Positions 1 to 8,562 of a stretch of DNA of 64,000 bases are shown one piece after another. Below the pieces are notes generated by a model. That model saw only the letters and a list, made by a program, of their open reading frames with translations. It was not told where the DNA came from and ran no database searches. The DNA is from Clostridia bacterium (GTDB lineage Bacteria > Bacillota > Clostridia > Lachnospirales > Anaerotignaceae). The stretch covers positions 94,465 through 158,464 of the forward strand of contig CAJTDC010000005.1 of the NCBI GenBank assembly GCA_910575055.1, written 5' to 3'. Every line of letters starts with the position of its first letter. Position 1 is the first letter of the stretch. The translations under genes were made by a program, and so were the position numbers.

Positions 1-2568
1 CCCCTTCATGAAATCCGGCATCCAGCTCTCGTAATCCGTCAGCGGTCCTTCGTCCGGCACGGAGAAGTGCAGAAAGGATTTAATCTTATTCGCCACGCTG
101 CTCACGGCATCGCTCACAGCCCCGATGCAGCTCTTGATTCCGTTCACGATTCCCATGATGATGTCCTTGCCCCACTGCAGGGCTTTGGACGGGAGGCTTG
201 TGATGAATGAAATCGCATTGTTGAAGCCGGTCTTTATCACATTTACAATATTGCCCATCGTGCCACTGATAGAGGACTTGATATTATTAAACACAGTGGA
301 GACCGTATTTTTAATCCCGTTGACCACTGTGCTGACTGTGTTCTTTATCCCGTTCCAGGCTGTGGAAATCACATTCTTTATGGCATTTACCACAGTCGTG
401 ACCGCAGCCTTTATCGCATTCCACACCGTGGTGATGACCGTCTTTATCGTATTCAGGACGGTCGTGACTGTATTTTTGATGGCGTTCCATGCCGTGGTGA
501 TAAAGGTCTGGATTGCCGTCACCACCGTGGTGACCACGGTCTTTATCCCGTTCCATACGGTCGTGAATACCGTCTTTATCGCATTTAAGACTGTGGTGAT
601 GATGGTCTTGTAGATATTGAAATAGGTGGTTACGACAGTCTTGATTGCCTCCACCACCGTGGTAAATATCATTTTTATCCCTTCCCACAGCCCGGAAAAG
701 AAATCTTTTATCCCGTTCCACACAGCCTGTGCCGTGGATGAGATTGCCTCCCATGCCGCCGAAAGGAAGTTTTTGATTGCCTCCCATACGGCAATGGCGA
801 CCTCCTTCACATTCTCCCAGAGGTTGATCCAGAACTGCCGGAAATCCTCATTCGTGTTCCACAGATAAATAAATGCCGCCACCAACGCCGTAATTGCTGC
901 AATGATGATGCCGATTGGATTGGCAAGCATGGTGGTGTTTAAGGCGGCAAAAGCGGTCTTTACGGTATTGATGACTCCCGCCACCTTCGGCACAATCGTC
1001 ATAATCGTGCCGACCGCAGACACTACCTTCCCGATGACAATCAACACCGGTCCCAGCGCTGCCGCCAATAAGGCGACCGTAGTGATGACTTTCTTTGTCC
1101 CCTCGTCCATACCGTTCAGCCAGTCCACGAACTGCTGTACCCATCCGACAATCATCTTTATCGCAGGCATCAAAAGCTCGCCGAAAGAAATAGCCAGCCC
1201 CTCTAAGGCTGACTTTAAAATAGTGATCTGCCCCTGCAGGTTGTCAAGCTGTGTATCCGCCATCTGCTGCGCTGCGCCGCCGCTGTCAATGATGGACTGC
1301 TGCAGGTCATCCCAGGTAGTTCCGGTATTGGCGAGTAGGGCGTTCACGGAGGACAGATCGGTCTTGTTGAAAATCTGCCCGATGATATTGGACTTCTCCG
1401 CCGCCGTCATGCCGTCCATGCTCGTGTTCAAATCTCCGAGGATGTCATTGAGGGAGCGCATATTCCCCTCGGAATCGTAGACATCCAGCCCAAGCTGCTC
1501 CATGCAGGCGGCCGCCTTGTCGGTGGGGTTCTGTAATGACAGGATGACATTTCTAAGGTGTGTGCCGCCCTCTGCACCCTTAATGCCATTATTAGCAAGA
1601 ATGCCAAGTGCTGTGTTCAGCTCCGCCGTGCCGCCCTTTACGGTCTTTGCGGTCGCACCGATGGTGAGGATTCCCTCGCCGAGCTGTGCTACGGAAGTAT
1701 TGGTGGTGGATGCTGTCTTCGCCATCTGATCCACCATCGTCCCCGCCTCATCCACGCCCATGCCCAGGGCGGACATGGCATCCGTCACCATGTCAGACGC
1801 CGCCGCAAGGTCAATGTCGCCCGCCGCCGCAAGGTTTAAAACGGTAGGGAGTGTGTCGCACATCTGCTGCGTGTCGTATCCGGCAAGTGCAAGGTAGTTC
1901 AAAGCCTCCGCACACTCCGAAGCCGAAAACGCCGTCTCGCTGCCCATCTTCTTTGCCAGCGCGGAAAGCGTATCCATTGTGTTGACGCTCTCGCCGTTGA
2001 CCGTGGACATGGCGTCCTTCGTGATTCCCATCGTCGCCTGCACCTGCGACATGGAGCTTTCAAAATTTGCCGCCGTGCTGACCGCAGCCGTGCCGAGTGC
2101 AGTCACGCCCGCCGTGACAGGGAGCAAATTCTGCCCTGCGGAGGAAATGTTGTCCCCCACAGTTTTTAGCTTTTCCCCCGTAGCGGAGATTTTCTGCAAT
2201 GCCACAGCGGACTGCCCTGCCTGACGTTCCAGGTCACGCAGGTTATTTTCCGTTTCGATGATTTCCCTTTGGAGGGCATCGTACTGGTCCTGCGAGATTT
2301 CCCCATTGGCAAGAGCCGTGTTTGCCTGCTCCGCCGCTGTTTTCAGTGTGGCAAGTTTCTCTTTGGTTTCATTTACGGCATCACCGAGAAGCCGGTGTTT
2401 CTGCGCCAGCAGCTCCGTGTTGCCTGGGTCTAATTTCAGCAGTTTTTCCACATCCCTCAGTGCGGACTGCGTATTCCTGATTTCCCCGTTTACACCTTTT
2501 AAGGCAGTCTGTAGCTTAGTGGTATCCCCGCCGATCTCAACAGTGATACCCTTGATTCTGTTCGCCAC
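1..2568 (-). CDS. Phage tail tape measure protein (C-terminus off window)
   Basis: Tape measure proteins set tail length in long-tailed phages and occupy the tail tube. The frame opens at a GTG at 2568 (purine-rich AGGAAGGGG upstream) and stays open to the window edge, so 856 codons are visible and the C-terminus is missing. The N-terminal ~130 residues are charged and heptad-like (coiled coil). A Gly/Ala-rich core of the TP901-1 tape-measure type follows, then hydrophobic segments around residues 480-560, then a 16-unit 11-residue repeat (residues 594-769). It sits directly after the frameshifted tail chaperone pair, the usual order in siphovirus genomes. The family assignment is secure; the total length is unknown. 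Confidence 0.93.
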   Translation of the reverse strand, partial: MANRIKGITVEIGGDTTKLQTALKGVNGEIRNTQSALRDVEKLLKLDPGNTELLAQKHRLLGDAVNETKEKLATLKTAAEQANTALANGEISQDQYDALQREIIETENNLRDLERQAGQSAVALQKISATGEKLKTVGDNISSAGQNLLPVTAGVTALGTAAVSTAANFESSMSQVQATMGITKDAMSTVNGESVNTMDTLSALAKKMGSETAFSASECAEALNYLALAGYDTQQMCDTLPTVLNLAAAGDIDLAAASDMVTDAMSALGMGVDEAGTMVDQMAKTASTTNTSVAQLGEGILTIGATAKTVKGGTAELNTALGILANNGIKGAEGGTHLRNVILSLQNPTDKAAACMEQLGLDVYDSEGNMRSLNDILGDLNTSMDGMTAAEKSNIIGQIFNKTDLSSVNALLANTGTTWDDLQQSIIDSGGAAQQMADTQLDNLQGQITILKSALEGLAISFGELLMPAIKMIVGWVQQFVDWLNGMDEGTKKVITTVALLAAALGPVLIVIGKVVSAVGTIMTIVPKVAGVINTVKTAFAALNTTMLANPIGIIIAAITALVAAFIYLWNTNEDFRQFWINLWENVKEVAIAVWEAIKNFLSAAWEAISSTAQAVWNGIKDFFSGLWEGIKMIFTTVVEAIKTVVTTYFNIYKTIITTVLNAIKTVFTTVWNGIKTVVTTVVTAIQTFITTAWNAIKNTVTTVLNTIKTVITTVWNAIKAAVTTVVNAIKNVISTAWNGIKNTVSTVVNGIKNTVSTVFNNIKSSISGTMGNIVNVIKTGFNNAISFITSLPSKALQWGKDIIMGIVNGIKSCIGAVSDAVSSVANKIKSFLHFSVPDEGPLTDYESWMPDFMKG
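262..789 (-). repeat. 16 x 33-bp repeat inside the tape measure gene
   Basis: Sixteen consecutive 11-residue units of the form V-W-N-[GA]-I-K-[TN]-x-[VI]-[TS]-T are encoded without gaps, 33 bp each. The pattern predicts a long amphipathic helix with an 11-residue period, as expected for a protein packed along the tail tube. Nucleotide similarity between units is clear, so unit number could change by slippage and with it tail length. Confidence 0.9.
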
Positions 2569-2619
2569 GGCGGACACCCCTTCCTGTTAAACTGCAAAAA
2601 TATGCCCAGGGGACGCCGC

Positions 2620-3161
2620 CTAAAATCGGTCGAAATCCTCCTGGGTGGCAATTTCCTTATAGCCCTTGTATTCGTCATTCCTGCTCTCCGCGAACATATC
2701 GTTGACCATCCCGATGGTGAGCAAATCCAAATCCCGGATGGAAAGCCCAAGCTGCACACACCGGAGCAGGAACAGCGGCGTTGTCATTTCCCGGTCAGTT
2801 GGGCGAAGTTTTTTTTAGACTGGACATCCGTCTGCACGTTCAGCCCCCATAACTGTATTAGCTTCGGAAGCACCTGGTAGATGGAAAAGGTGTTGAATTC
2901 ATCCAGCCATTCCTCCGGGCTGTCCGGGATGCCGGGGTCCGCGTGCTTCGCCATCACATAGGCGATGTTCTCGAACATCTCCAAAGAGAACAGGTCGAGG
3001 TTGGAACTCTCCTCGTCCCCGTCACCGATGGACTTCTCAAGGCTCCGTAAATCCTTATAAATATCCCGGTGGAACTTCATCCGGTAAATGCGCGGGATGG
3101 CAGCGGATGCCTTAAACGGCACCTGCTTCCCGTCAATCTCGATATTCTGTTTCATGCTCAT
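2620..3161 (-). CDS. Tail assembly chaperone, -1 frameshift product (gpGT-like)
   Basis: Translation slipping back one base on the A8-C run at 2808-2816 leaves the short form at K-K-K and continues in the overlapping frame as L-R-P-T-D-R-E-M-T-T-P-L-F. It ends at a TAG at 2620. The extension carries the typical gpT-type ending (T-I-G-M-V-N-D-M-F ... Y-K-E-I-A-T-Q-E-D-F-D-R-F). Programmed -1 frameshifting at this site is established for tail chaperones of lambda and many other siphoviruses; here it is inferred from the slippery run, the intact extension frame and the recognisable tail of the product. Confidence 0.85.
2784..3161 (-). CDS. Tail assembly chaperone, short form (gpG-like)
   Basis: A 125-residue protein in the position of lambda gpG, between the major tail protein and the tape measure gene. 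Such chaperones coat the tape measure during tail assembly and are absent from the virion. It begins with a strand-rich segment (K-Q-V-P-F-K-A-S-A-A-I-P-R) followed by acidic helices, like Gram-positive tail assembly chaperones. It ends just after a run of eight A residues where a -1 shift makes the longer product. The start at 3161 is an ATG; a second Met lies two codons further on. Confidence 0.85.
   Translation of the reverse strand: MSMKQNIEIDGKQVPFKASAAIPRIYRMKFHRDIYKDLRSLEKSIGDGDEESSNLDLFSLEMFENIAYVMAKHADPGIPDSPEEWLDEFNTFSIYQVLPKLIQLWGLNVQTDVQSKKNFAQLTGK
2808..2816 (-). other. Slippery heptamer for -1 ribosomal frameshift
   Basis: Read on the minus strand the site is TCT-AAA-AAA-AAC. 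Both tRNA positions can re-pair after a one-base backward slip, giving the gpGT-like product. Eight A residues are present. Confidence 0.8.
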
Positions 3162-3164
3162 AAA

Positions 3165-3788
3165 TTACACCTCCCCTTCCGTATCAGTCGTGCCGCCTGT
3201 TTCCGTATCCGTACCGCCGCCCGTTGCCGCATCCGGCAGGTACACGCTCTTGTACCAGTTCTGGTAGACCTCATCCGTAGTGCTGTCCCCGGTCTTTGCC
3301 TTTACATAGCCGCTTGCCAGCGGGGCCGCCGTGATGGACAGCGTCTCGGTCTGCACCTCGATCTCGTCCTCGTTGGTCTGGGACTCGATGGTCGGTCGTG
3401 CCGCCGAGCAGTTGTACAGCACATGGCGGATTTTCCGGACATCGCCGTCAAACTCAAACAGCAGGGCGAAGTTCTCCGTCTCTGCGTTGGCGTTCTCCAG
3501 AAGCACCTTATTTTCATCCAGCGACTCCTTCAGCACGTCGGTGCGAAAGCTCTCCGGCACCATGGCAAGCTCCAAATCCCCCTCGTAGCCCATGTTGTTG
3601 CTGACCGTGTAATAGGCGTAGCCGTCCGCATAGAAATTGCTCGGCTCGCCGTTGGGGTCCAGGGAAAGGGAAACGGCGCCGGGCATCGCAACAGGCGTGC
3701 CGAAGGACACCGTCCCGTCCACACCCAGCGTCAGCAGCGCGTAATGCACGTTGCAGATGTTGAATTTCACTTTATTCTTCTTCGGCAT
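3165..3788 (-). CDS. Major tail (tube) protein
   Basis: A 207-residue major tail protein of the phi13/TP901-1 type, the subunit that stacks as hexameric rings around the DNA channel. The ATG at 3788 has AGGTGG eight bases upstream and begins M-P-K-K-N-K-V-K-F. The body is strand-rich (Y-A-L-L-T-L-G; G-A-V-S-L-S-L-D-P-N-G-E). The C-terminus is Thr/Gly-rich and low in complexity (G-G-G-T-D-T-E-T-G-G-T-T), which may be surface exposed. It lies directly upstream of the chaperone gene. The start overlaps the end of the preceding gene by 17 bases. Confidence 0.87.
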   Translation of the reverse strand: MPKKNKVKFNICNVHYALLTLGVDGTVSFGTPVAMPGAVSLSLDPNGEPSNFYADGYAYYTVSNNMGYEGDLELAMVPESFRTDVLKESLDENKVLLENANAETENFALLFEFDGDVRKIRHVLYNCSAARPTIESQTNEDEIEVQTETLSITAAPLASGYVKAKTGDSTTDEVYQNWYKSVYLPDAATGGGTDTETGGTTDTEGEV

Positions 3789-4110
3789 CGCAAACCACCT
3801 CCATATCGAATTGGTAGAGGACCTCGTACAGCTTCTCGCTGTCAATCCAGACCTCCGACTTGTTGTAGAAGATGCGCCGCTTATCCAGCGCGTCCTCCAG
3901 TTTCTTCTCCACCGACAGATCCTTGGTGTCGGTGTATAATTCTATCTTCACGCCGCTTGCCTTGAAGTACACCATGCCGTCAGCAGCGAAGTTGTCGCTC
4001 TGCGACAGGAGGTAGCAGACAAACGGCGGCTCCGGCGACTCGCCCTCCGCAAAATGGTCATAGGCGAAGGGGATGCCGGTTTCCTTCAAAAGCGCCAGTA
4101 ATGTTTCCAA
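3772..4110 (-). CDS. Small tail-joining protein (tail terminator-like)
   Basis: A 112-residue protein in the slot between an HK97 gp10-like protein and the tail tube protein, where siphoviruses encode tail terminator or tail completion proteins. It starts at a TTG at 4110 preceded by GGAGGG with seven-base spacing; no better ATG exists. Residues P-P-F-V-C-Y-L-L and V-K-I-E-L-Y-T resemble the phage family that aligns near lambda gpU. The role is inferred mainly from position. Confidence 0.65.
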   Translation of the reverse strand: METLLALLKETGIPFAYDHFAEGESPEPPFVCYLLSQSDNFAADGMVYFKASGVKIELYTDTKDLSVEKKLEDALDKRRIFYNKSEVWIDSEKLYEVLYQFDMEVVCDAEEE

Positions 4111-4113
4111 AGC

Positions 4114-4494
4114 CTATCCCTCCAATGCTTTCTGTATTTCCTTTTCAAGCTGCCGGGTGCCGGCCTGCTCCGCTGCTGCGATATGGGGCTTTGCCGGGAC
4201 ACGGCCGCCGCCCCTCTTGGCATGGCCGTGTTCCAGAAGGTGCGTCAGTTGGTAGCGGTTCCTGGAATGCACCGTCACCTCCAGCGAATTGGAAGTTTCC
4301 TTCGTGGTCTTCACCGCCCATGACTTTGCATACTTCCCGGTGTCCTTCGGTGCGTTGGCTTCAATGTCCCTGCGCACCGCTGTCCCGGCTTTCTTCACCG
4401 CCTTTTTCACATCCTCCGTGGCAAGGTCCGCATATTCTGTCAGCCCCCTCATGATCTCCTCTGCCATCCGGTCGATAGATACGCCGTTTGCCAT
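4114..4494 (-). CDS. HK97 gp10-like head-tail protein
   Basis: A 126-residue protein of the HK97 gp10 family, acting at the neck or tail-terminator complex. The ATG at 4494 follows GAGGCGG. Landmarks are an N-terminal helix, the A-P-K-D-T-G-K-Y-A-K-S-W segment (family signature P.DTG.L..S) and an H-L-L-E-H-G-H motif near residue 90. It is downstream of the head-closure gene and four bases from the next TTG start. Confidence 0.85.
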   Translation of the reverse strand: MANGVSIDRMAEEIMRGLTEYADLATEDVKKAVKKAGTAVRRDIEANAPKDTGKYAKSWAVKTTKETSNSLEVTVHSRNRYQLTHLLEHGHAKRGGGRVPAKPHIAAAEQAGTRQLEKEIQKALEG

Positions 4495-4496
4495 CG

Positions 4497-4838
4497 TCAC
4501 CGCCTCGCTTTCCTGCACTTGAATTTGATGCATTTCTTTTTATAATTCATGTGGTCAACGGCGAGGATGTCGTAAATCCCGCCATCAAATACCACACGGT
4601 ATCCTGTGGAATCAACTGCCGCCGCTTTTCTACACCAGCGAACCGTAAACGAAACATCCGATTCATCCGCCACGGTCCCGGCCACATTTGTTTCACTGGT
4701 CTGCTTCCCCGCCTCGCCACTGGCTGTGGCATGGCAGGAATAATAATCCGTCCATGTGTTTTTATGGTTGCCGATGCCGTCCACCGCCACGGCATTCTTC
4801 TGGAAGGTGATTCTCACATTCAATAGCGAAACTTCCAT
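4497..4838 (-). CDS. Head closure / head-tail adaptor protein
   Basis: A 113-residue protein in the position of SPP1 gp16-type head-closure proteins, which plug the connector after packaging. Starts at ATG 4838 after GAAAGGAGG. Features a W-T-D-Y-Y-S-C-H-A segment and, near the C-terminus, Y-R-V-V-F-D-G-G-I-Y-D-I-L-A-V-D, which matches the ending of this adaptor family (R..Y.I..V..). Overlaps the preceding connector gene by one base. Confidence 0.78.
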   Translation of the reverse strand: MEVSLLNVRITFQKNAVAVDGIGNHKNTWTDYYSCHATASGEAGKQTSETNVAGTVADESDVSFTVRWCRKAAAVDSTGYRVVFDGGIYDILAVDHMNYKKKCIKFKCRKARR

Positions 4839-5113
4839 CAGAACGCCTCCTTTCGGCTGCCGGAAAGGAGCGCCCGCAGCGTCAGCATCATGGCATGGTG
4901 GTCTGCTTCCTCCCGGTGTTCATAGAGGTAAGCCGTGGCATACAGGACAGCCGTCTTTGCGTTTTCATCCTTTTCCAGCACGCCCCTGTCATCCGTCCGG
5001 ATGATATCCATGCAGATTTTTTCAGCCGACTGCAAAAGATGACTTATGAGGGCATCATCGTCATCGTAATCCACACGGAGGTAGTTCTTCATTTCTTCCA
5101 GCGTCACCACCAT
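4838..5113 (-). CDS. Head-tail connector (gp6-like)
   Basis: A 91-residue protein of the phage gp6/gp15 head-tail connector type, forming the ring under the portal. It begins M-V-V-T-L-E-E-M-K-N-Y-L-R-V-D-Y-D-D-D-D-A, matching the family opening (L.E.K.YLRID...DD..). The rest is helical. It lies right after the major capsid gene. Confidence 0.85.
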   Translation of the reverse strand: MVVTLEEMKNYLRVDYDDDDALISHLLQSAEKICMDIIRTDDRGVLEKDENAKTAVLYATAYLYEHREEADHHAMMLTLRALLSGSRKEAF

Positions 5114-5159
5114 GCCCGCCGCCCCCTTCCTTTATAATTTCAAAACCTGCCTTTCTTTT

Positions 5160-6380
5160 TTATGTGCCGGATGCCGCTTTCTGCACCAGCACTTTGACCG
5201 CCTCCGCCAGCACCAGCTTGCCGTCAACGCGCTGCGAGGCAAGGAAGCCCACCTGACCGGTGGCTGCAAACAGCTCGTTCAGGCGTTTGAAGCTGCGCCC
5301 CTGCCTGTCGGCAATCCAGTAATAGGAGAAGTCCCCGAAAGCGATGGTCTTTGCGCCTGCGGCAATGGCCGGCATATAGGCGGAAGTCCTGACCGGCCGG
5401 CCGAGGATCATGTCAGGCGCGCCCGCCGTGATGCCCGGCTGCCACAGGTACTGCCCGTTGCCGTCCTTCAGCTTGCGGATTGCCTTGACCGTGGAATCAT
5501 TCAGCGTCCACACGGCATTCTTACGGTACGGGGATTTCAGGCTGTAATAAAGGTCAATCAGCTCGTCGGCAGTGACCGCTGTTGCAGATGCCGACGTGAT
5601 GCCAGTTTCTGCGCCGCCCGTCGCCGCAAGGATGCCCAGCGGCTTCCCGGTGCCGTTCCCCGTAAAGAATGCCTCCTCTTCCTTGGAACCGATGCGGCGG
5701 GCAAACTCCCTGGTAATATAGGACTGCAGGTCAAAGACGCTGTCATTCAACAGCTCCTCGGAAACCTTGATCATGGTACCCAGCTTATATGCCCCGATGG
5801 ACACCTGCCCGAAAGAATCATCGCTTTCCGGGTATGCACCCTCCTCATCCATCCACGATGCCGTACCCTTGCTTGCCACTACGGGAATCTTGCGGTCGCC
5901 GCTGGAGGTCTGGATGATTTTTGCCATCTGGCGGAAGACGTTCTCTTCCTCCAGGGCTTCTACCAGCGTGTTCTCAAATTCATCCGGCACCAGGTAGCCG
6001 CCCTCGGAGTCCGTACCGATCTGCAGGGCGTTGGTGACGTTCGGCGCCGGAGCCTTGGAGCGCATGGCGTTCCAGAAATTCTTTTTATATTCATCAGAAG
6101 CGCGCCCCGTCTTCCCCTCGCCGTCATCCTCCAGCCTGCCGTTCATGGGCTTTCCCGTGAGGGGCTTGTTGACCGGACGGTTCAGTTCCGCGTCAAGCGC
6201 CTCCTGCCGTTCCAGCCTTGCAATCTCCTTCCCAAGGTCGGTGATCTCCTGCTCCATCTTCGTGTATGCGGCGTCGTCCTCCGCGGAAAGGACGCCGTTC
6301 TCCTTCCTGTGGGAATCCAGAAATGCCTTTGCCGCCTCCCATGCCTTCGCGCGTTTCTCACGCAGTTCAAGAATCGTCAT
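5160..6380 (-). CDS. HK97-family major capsid protein
   Basis: Major capsid subunit of 406 residues. The first ~110 residues form a charged coiled-coil scaffold domain (E-L-R-E-K-R-A-K-A-W ... E-I-A-R-L-E-R-Q), removed in HK97-type phages by the prohead protease encoded just upstream. The HK97 fold follows from about residue 115 (G-G-Y-L-V-P-D-E-F ... F-R-Q-M-A-K). It also has E-E-A-F-F-T-G-N-G-T-G-K-P-L-G-I and ends near V-G-F-L-A-S-Q-R-V-D-G-K-L. Starts at an ATG after AAGGAGG. Confidence 0.95.
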   Translation of the reverse strand: MTILELREKRAKAWEAAKAFLDSHRKENGVLSAEDDAAYTKMEQEITDLGKEIARLERQEALDAELNRPVNKPLTGKPMNGRLEDDGEGKTGRASDEYKKNFWNAMRSKAPAPNVTNALQIGTDSEGGYLVPDEFENTLVEALEEENVFRQMAKIIQTSSGDRKIPVVASKGTASWMDEEGAYPESDDSFGQVSIGAYKLGTMIKVSEELLNDSVFDLQSYITREFARRIGSKEEEAFFTGNGTGKPLGILAATGGAETGITSASATAVTADELIDLYYSLKSPYRKNAVWTLNDSTVKAIRKLKDGNGQYLWQPGITAGAPDMILGRPVRTSAYMPAIAAGAKTIAFGDFSYYWIADRQGRSFKRLNELFAATGQVGFLASQRVDGKLVLAEAVKVLVQKAASGT

Positions 6381-6396
6381 AATGAAATCCTCCTTC

Positions 6397-7218
6397 TTAT
6401 CGCTTTAATAAATTAAGCCGCTCCATGAGTGCGTCCACGGAACGGCCGGTTTCTGTATCCGCAGCAGGGATTTTTGCCTGCGCCTGGATATCTGCCTTCG
6501 GTTTTTCCCCGCCATACTTGGCGGCCATCTTATTCAGCAGGGCATTGGTGACCGCCCTGCGGGAATACAGCATGGAACTCGCGGGAGGCGGGAGCTTCTT
6601 TTCCTCCCCGTCTGTATCCCCCTCGCCTTCCTCCGGCTCCTTTTCCGGCTCTGCTTTTGCCCGCGCCATGATCTCATCCGCAAAGCCAAGCTCCACCGCC
6701 TTGTTTGCGTCCATCCACGTTTCCGCATCCATCAGGTGTGACAGCTTCGGACGGGAAAGCCCCGTCTTTAGCACATAGGCATTGATGATAGACTCCTTCA
6801 CCTCGGAGAGCATATCAATGGCTTTCTGCATCTCCGCATGGTCGCCCCAGGCGATGGTGGCGGGATTATGGATCATCAGCATGGAAACCGGGGATACCAG
6901 GACGGTGTCGCCCGCCATGGCAATCACACTGGCGGCACTGGCGGCGATGCCGTCTATTTTTACAGTTACCTTGCCTTTATAGTTGGAGAGCATATTGTAA
7001 ATCTGTGCCGCAGCCACGCAGTCGCCGCCCGGCGAATTGATCCACACGGTAATGTCTCCCGTACCGCTGTTCAGTTCATCCTTGAAAAGCTGCGGCGTGA
7101 CGTCATCGTCAAACCAGCTTTCCTCTGCGATGGTGCCGTTCAGCTCCAGTATCCGCTCTGTCACTTCCGGCTCCTGGTTCTTCACTTTCCTCCAGTTCCA
7201 GAACTTCTTCGTTTTCAT
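6397..7218 (-). CDS. ClpP-like prohead protease
   Basis: A 273-residue serine protease of the S14 (ClpP) type that matures the capsid. The ATG at 7218 has GGAGG with good spacing. ClpP landmarks are present: W-I-N-S-P-G-G-D near residue 70, the nucleophile Ser in G-I-A-A-S-A-A-S near residue 100, and the His in L-M-I-H-N-P near residue 125. After about residue 200 an acidic linker (E-K-E-P-E-E-G-E-G-D) leads to a C-terminal tail. Its start lies inside the portal gene, out of frame, for 110 bases. Confidence 0.93.
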   Translation of the reverse strand: MKTKKFWNWRKVKNQEPEVTERILELNGTIAEESWFDDDVTPQLFKDELNSGTGDITVWINSPGGDCVAAAQIYNMLSNYKGKVTVKIDGIAASAASVIAMAGDTVLVSPVSMLMIHNPATIAWGDHAEMQKAIDMLSEVKESIINAYVLKTGLSRPKLSHLMDAETWMDANKAVELGFADEIMARAKAEPEKEPEEGEGDTDGEEKKLPPPASSMLYSRRAVTNALLNKMAAKYGGEKPKADIQAQAKIPAADTETGRSVDALMERLNLLKR

Positions 7219-8479
7219 CGGATTCCTCCTTCCCATTCTGGGCGGATGCCTCTTTCGCAAATATGCCCGCATCCGCAAGTTTTGTCATGTTTCCGTTGAT
7301 GAGGTACAGATCGCCTCCCAATTCCTCCGGGATGCGGTCAAGGTTCTCCAGCTCCCGGATGTCGTTTGCGCTCATCCACCCGTTCTGCCGCCCCACGGCG
7401 TACCCGCTCATGCGGCTCTGGTAGTCGCCCCGGAGCAGGCCGTCCACATTAAATTTCACAAAATACTGCTTCTTTTCCTCCGCAGTCAGCAAAGACCGCG
7501 CCATGGACTGCTCCCATCTCGACACCCACGGGTCGAGGGTGTATTTCACAAACTCAAGGCTCTGCTGCTCGATGTTGGAGAAACTGCTCTTTTCCAGGTC
7601 GCCCACCATGTGCGGAGGCACACGGAAAATCCGCGCAATCTCATTGATCTGGAATTTCCGTGTTTCCAGAAACTGCGCCTGTTCCGGGGAAATGGAAATC
7701 GGAGTGTATTTCATCCCCTCCTCTAAAACAGCCACTTTGTTGGCATTATGGCTGCCGCCAAAAGTGGACTGCCAGCTCTCCCTTACCCTTGACGGGTCTT
7801 TCAGCGTCCCCGGATGCTCCAGCACGCCGCTCGGCTGTGCGCCGTTGGCGAAGAACTTCGCCCCGTACTCCTCACAGGCAATCGCCATGCCGATGGCGTT
7901 CTTTGCCATGGCAATGGGGGAATAGCCCACCAGCCCGTCAAAGCCAAGGCCGGGGATGTGCAACACATCCGAAGGGGAAAGATTGACAGTGCTGCCTTTC
8001 ATGGTCGGCGCATCATCGTTCCCCATCAGGTAAGAATAGTAAAGCTGCCCCTTTTCATCCCTGTCGACAGTCATCCTGTCCGGCATCAGCGGATACAGTG
8101 CGATGACCTCCCCCTTGCCGTTGCGGATAATCTGCGAGTAGGCATTTCCCCAAAGGAGCAGGTGCGTCATCAGCGTTTCCCGGAACACGAAGGAAGTCAT
8201 CTCCGGGTTCGGCTCGTCATGGAGCAGAAAATACAGCGGGTGGTCTGTTGCCTTTTCCTTCCCGCCGTTGTCCGTATATTTATAAAAATGCAGCGGCAAC
8301 CCCGCCACCGCTTCTGAAAGAATCCGGACGCAGGAGTACACCGCCGTCATCTGCATGGAGGAACGCTCGTTTACCCTTTTCCCGCTTGTACTTCCGCCCA
8401 TAAAAAAGCTGTAGGCGCTGCCCGATGTGCGGTTTGTAGGCGCATCCCTCGCCCTGAACAATCCGCTGAATAATCCCAT
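7109..8479 (-). CDS. Portal protein (HK97 family)
   Basis: Portal protein of 456 residues, the dodecameric DNA gate at one vertex of the capsid. Start ATG 8479 after AAAGGAG. Characteristic elements are V-Y-S-C-V-R-I-L-S-E-A-V-A-G-L-P near residue 50, N-A-Y-S-Q-I-I-R-N, V-L-H-I-P-G, and the late segment E-I-A-R-I-F-R-V-P-P-H-M-V-G. The C-terminal ~40 residues are very acidic and overlap the protease start. Order terminase-portal-protease-capsid is standard. Confidence 0.95.
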   Translation of the reverse strand: MGLFSGLFRARDAPTNRTSGSAYSFFMGGSTSGKRVNERSSMQMTAVYSCVRILSEAVAGLPLHFYKYTDNGGKEKATDHPLYFLLHDEPNPEMTSFVFRETLMTHLLLWGNAYSQIIRNGKGEVIALYPLMPDRMTVDRDEKGQLYYSYLMGNDDAPTMKGSTVNLSPSDVLHIPGLGFDGLVGYSPIAMAKNAIGMAIACEEYGAKFFANGAQPSGVLEHPGTLKDPSRVRESWQSTFGGSHNANKVAVLEEGMKYTPISISPEQAQFLETRKFQINEIARIFRVPPHMVGDLEKSSFSNIEQQSLEFVKYTLDPWVSRWEQSMARSLLTAEEKKQYFVKFNVDGLLRGDYQSRMSGYAVGRQNGWMSANDIRELENLDRIPEELGGDLYLINGNMTKLADAGIFAKEASAQNGKEESDENEEVLELEESEEPGAGSDRADTGAERHHRRGKLV

Positions 8480-8562
8480 AGGAACCACGCTCCTTTCCGA
8501 AAAGTGGACAGACAGAAAGCACCGCCGAAGCGATGCCCCTCTGTCTGTCCGATAATATATTT

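Noticed and set aside
125..613. Plus-strand hydrophobic reading frame across the tape measure repeats
   Set aside because: It is the antisense of the 33-bp repeats, has no ribosome site, and the minus-strand frame is an excellent tape measure protein.
5112..6416. 434-codon plus-strand reading frame opposite the major capsid gene
   Set aside because: No ribosome site, high Arg/His/Cys content typical of antisense of GC-rich genes, and it fully overlaps a certain capsid gene.
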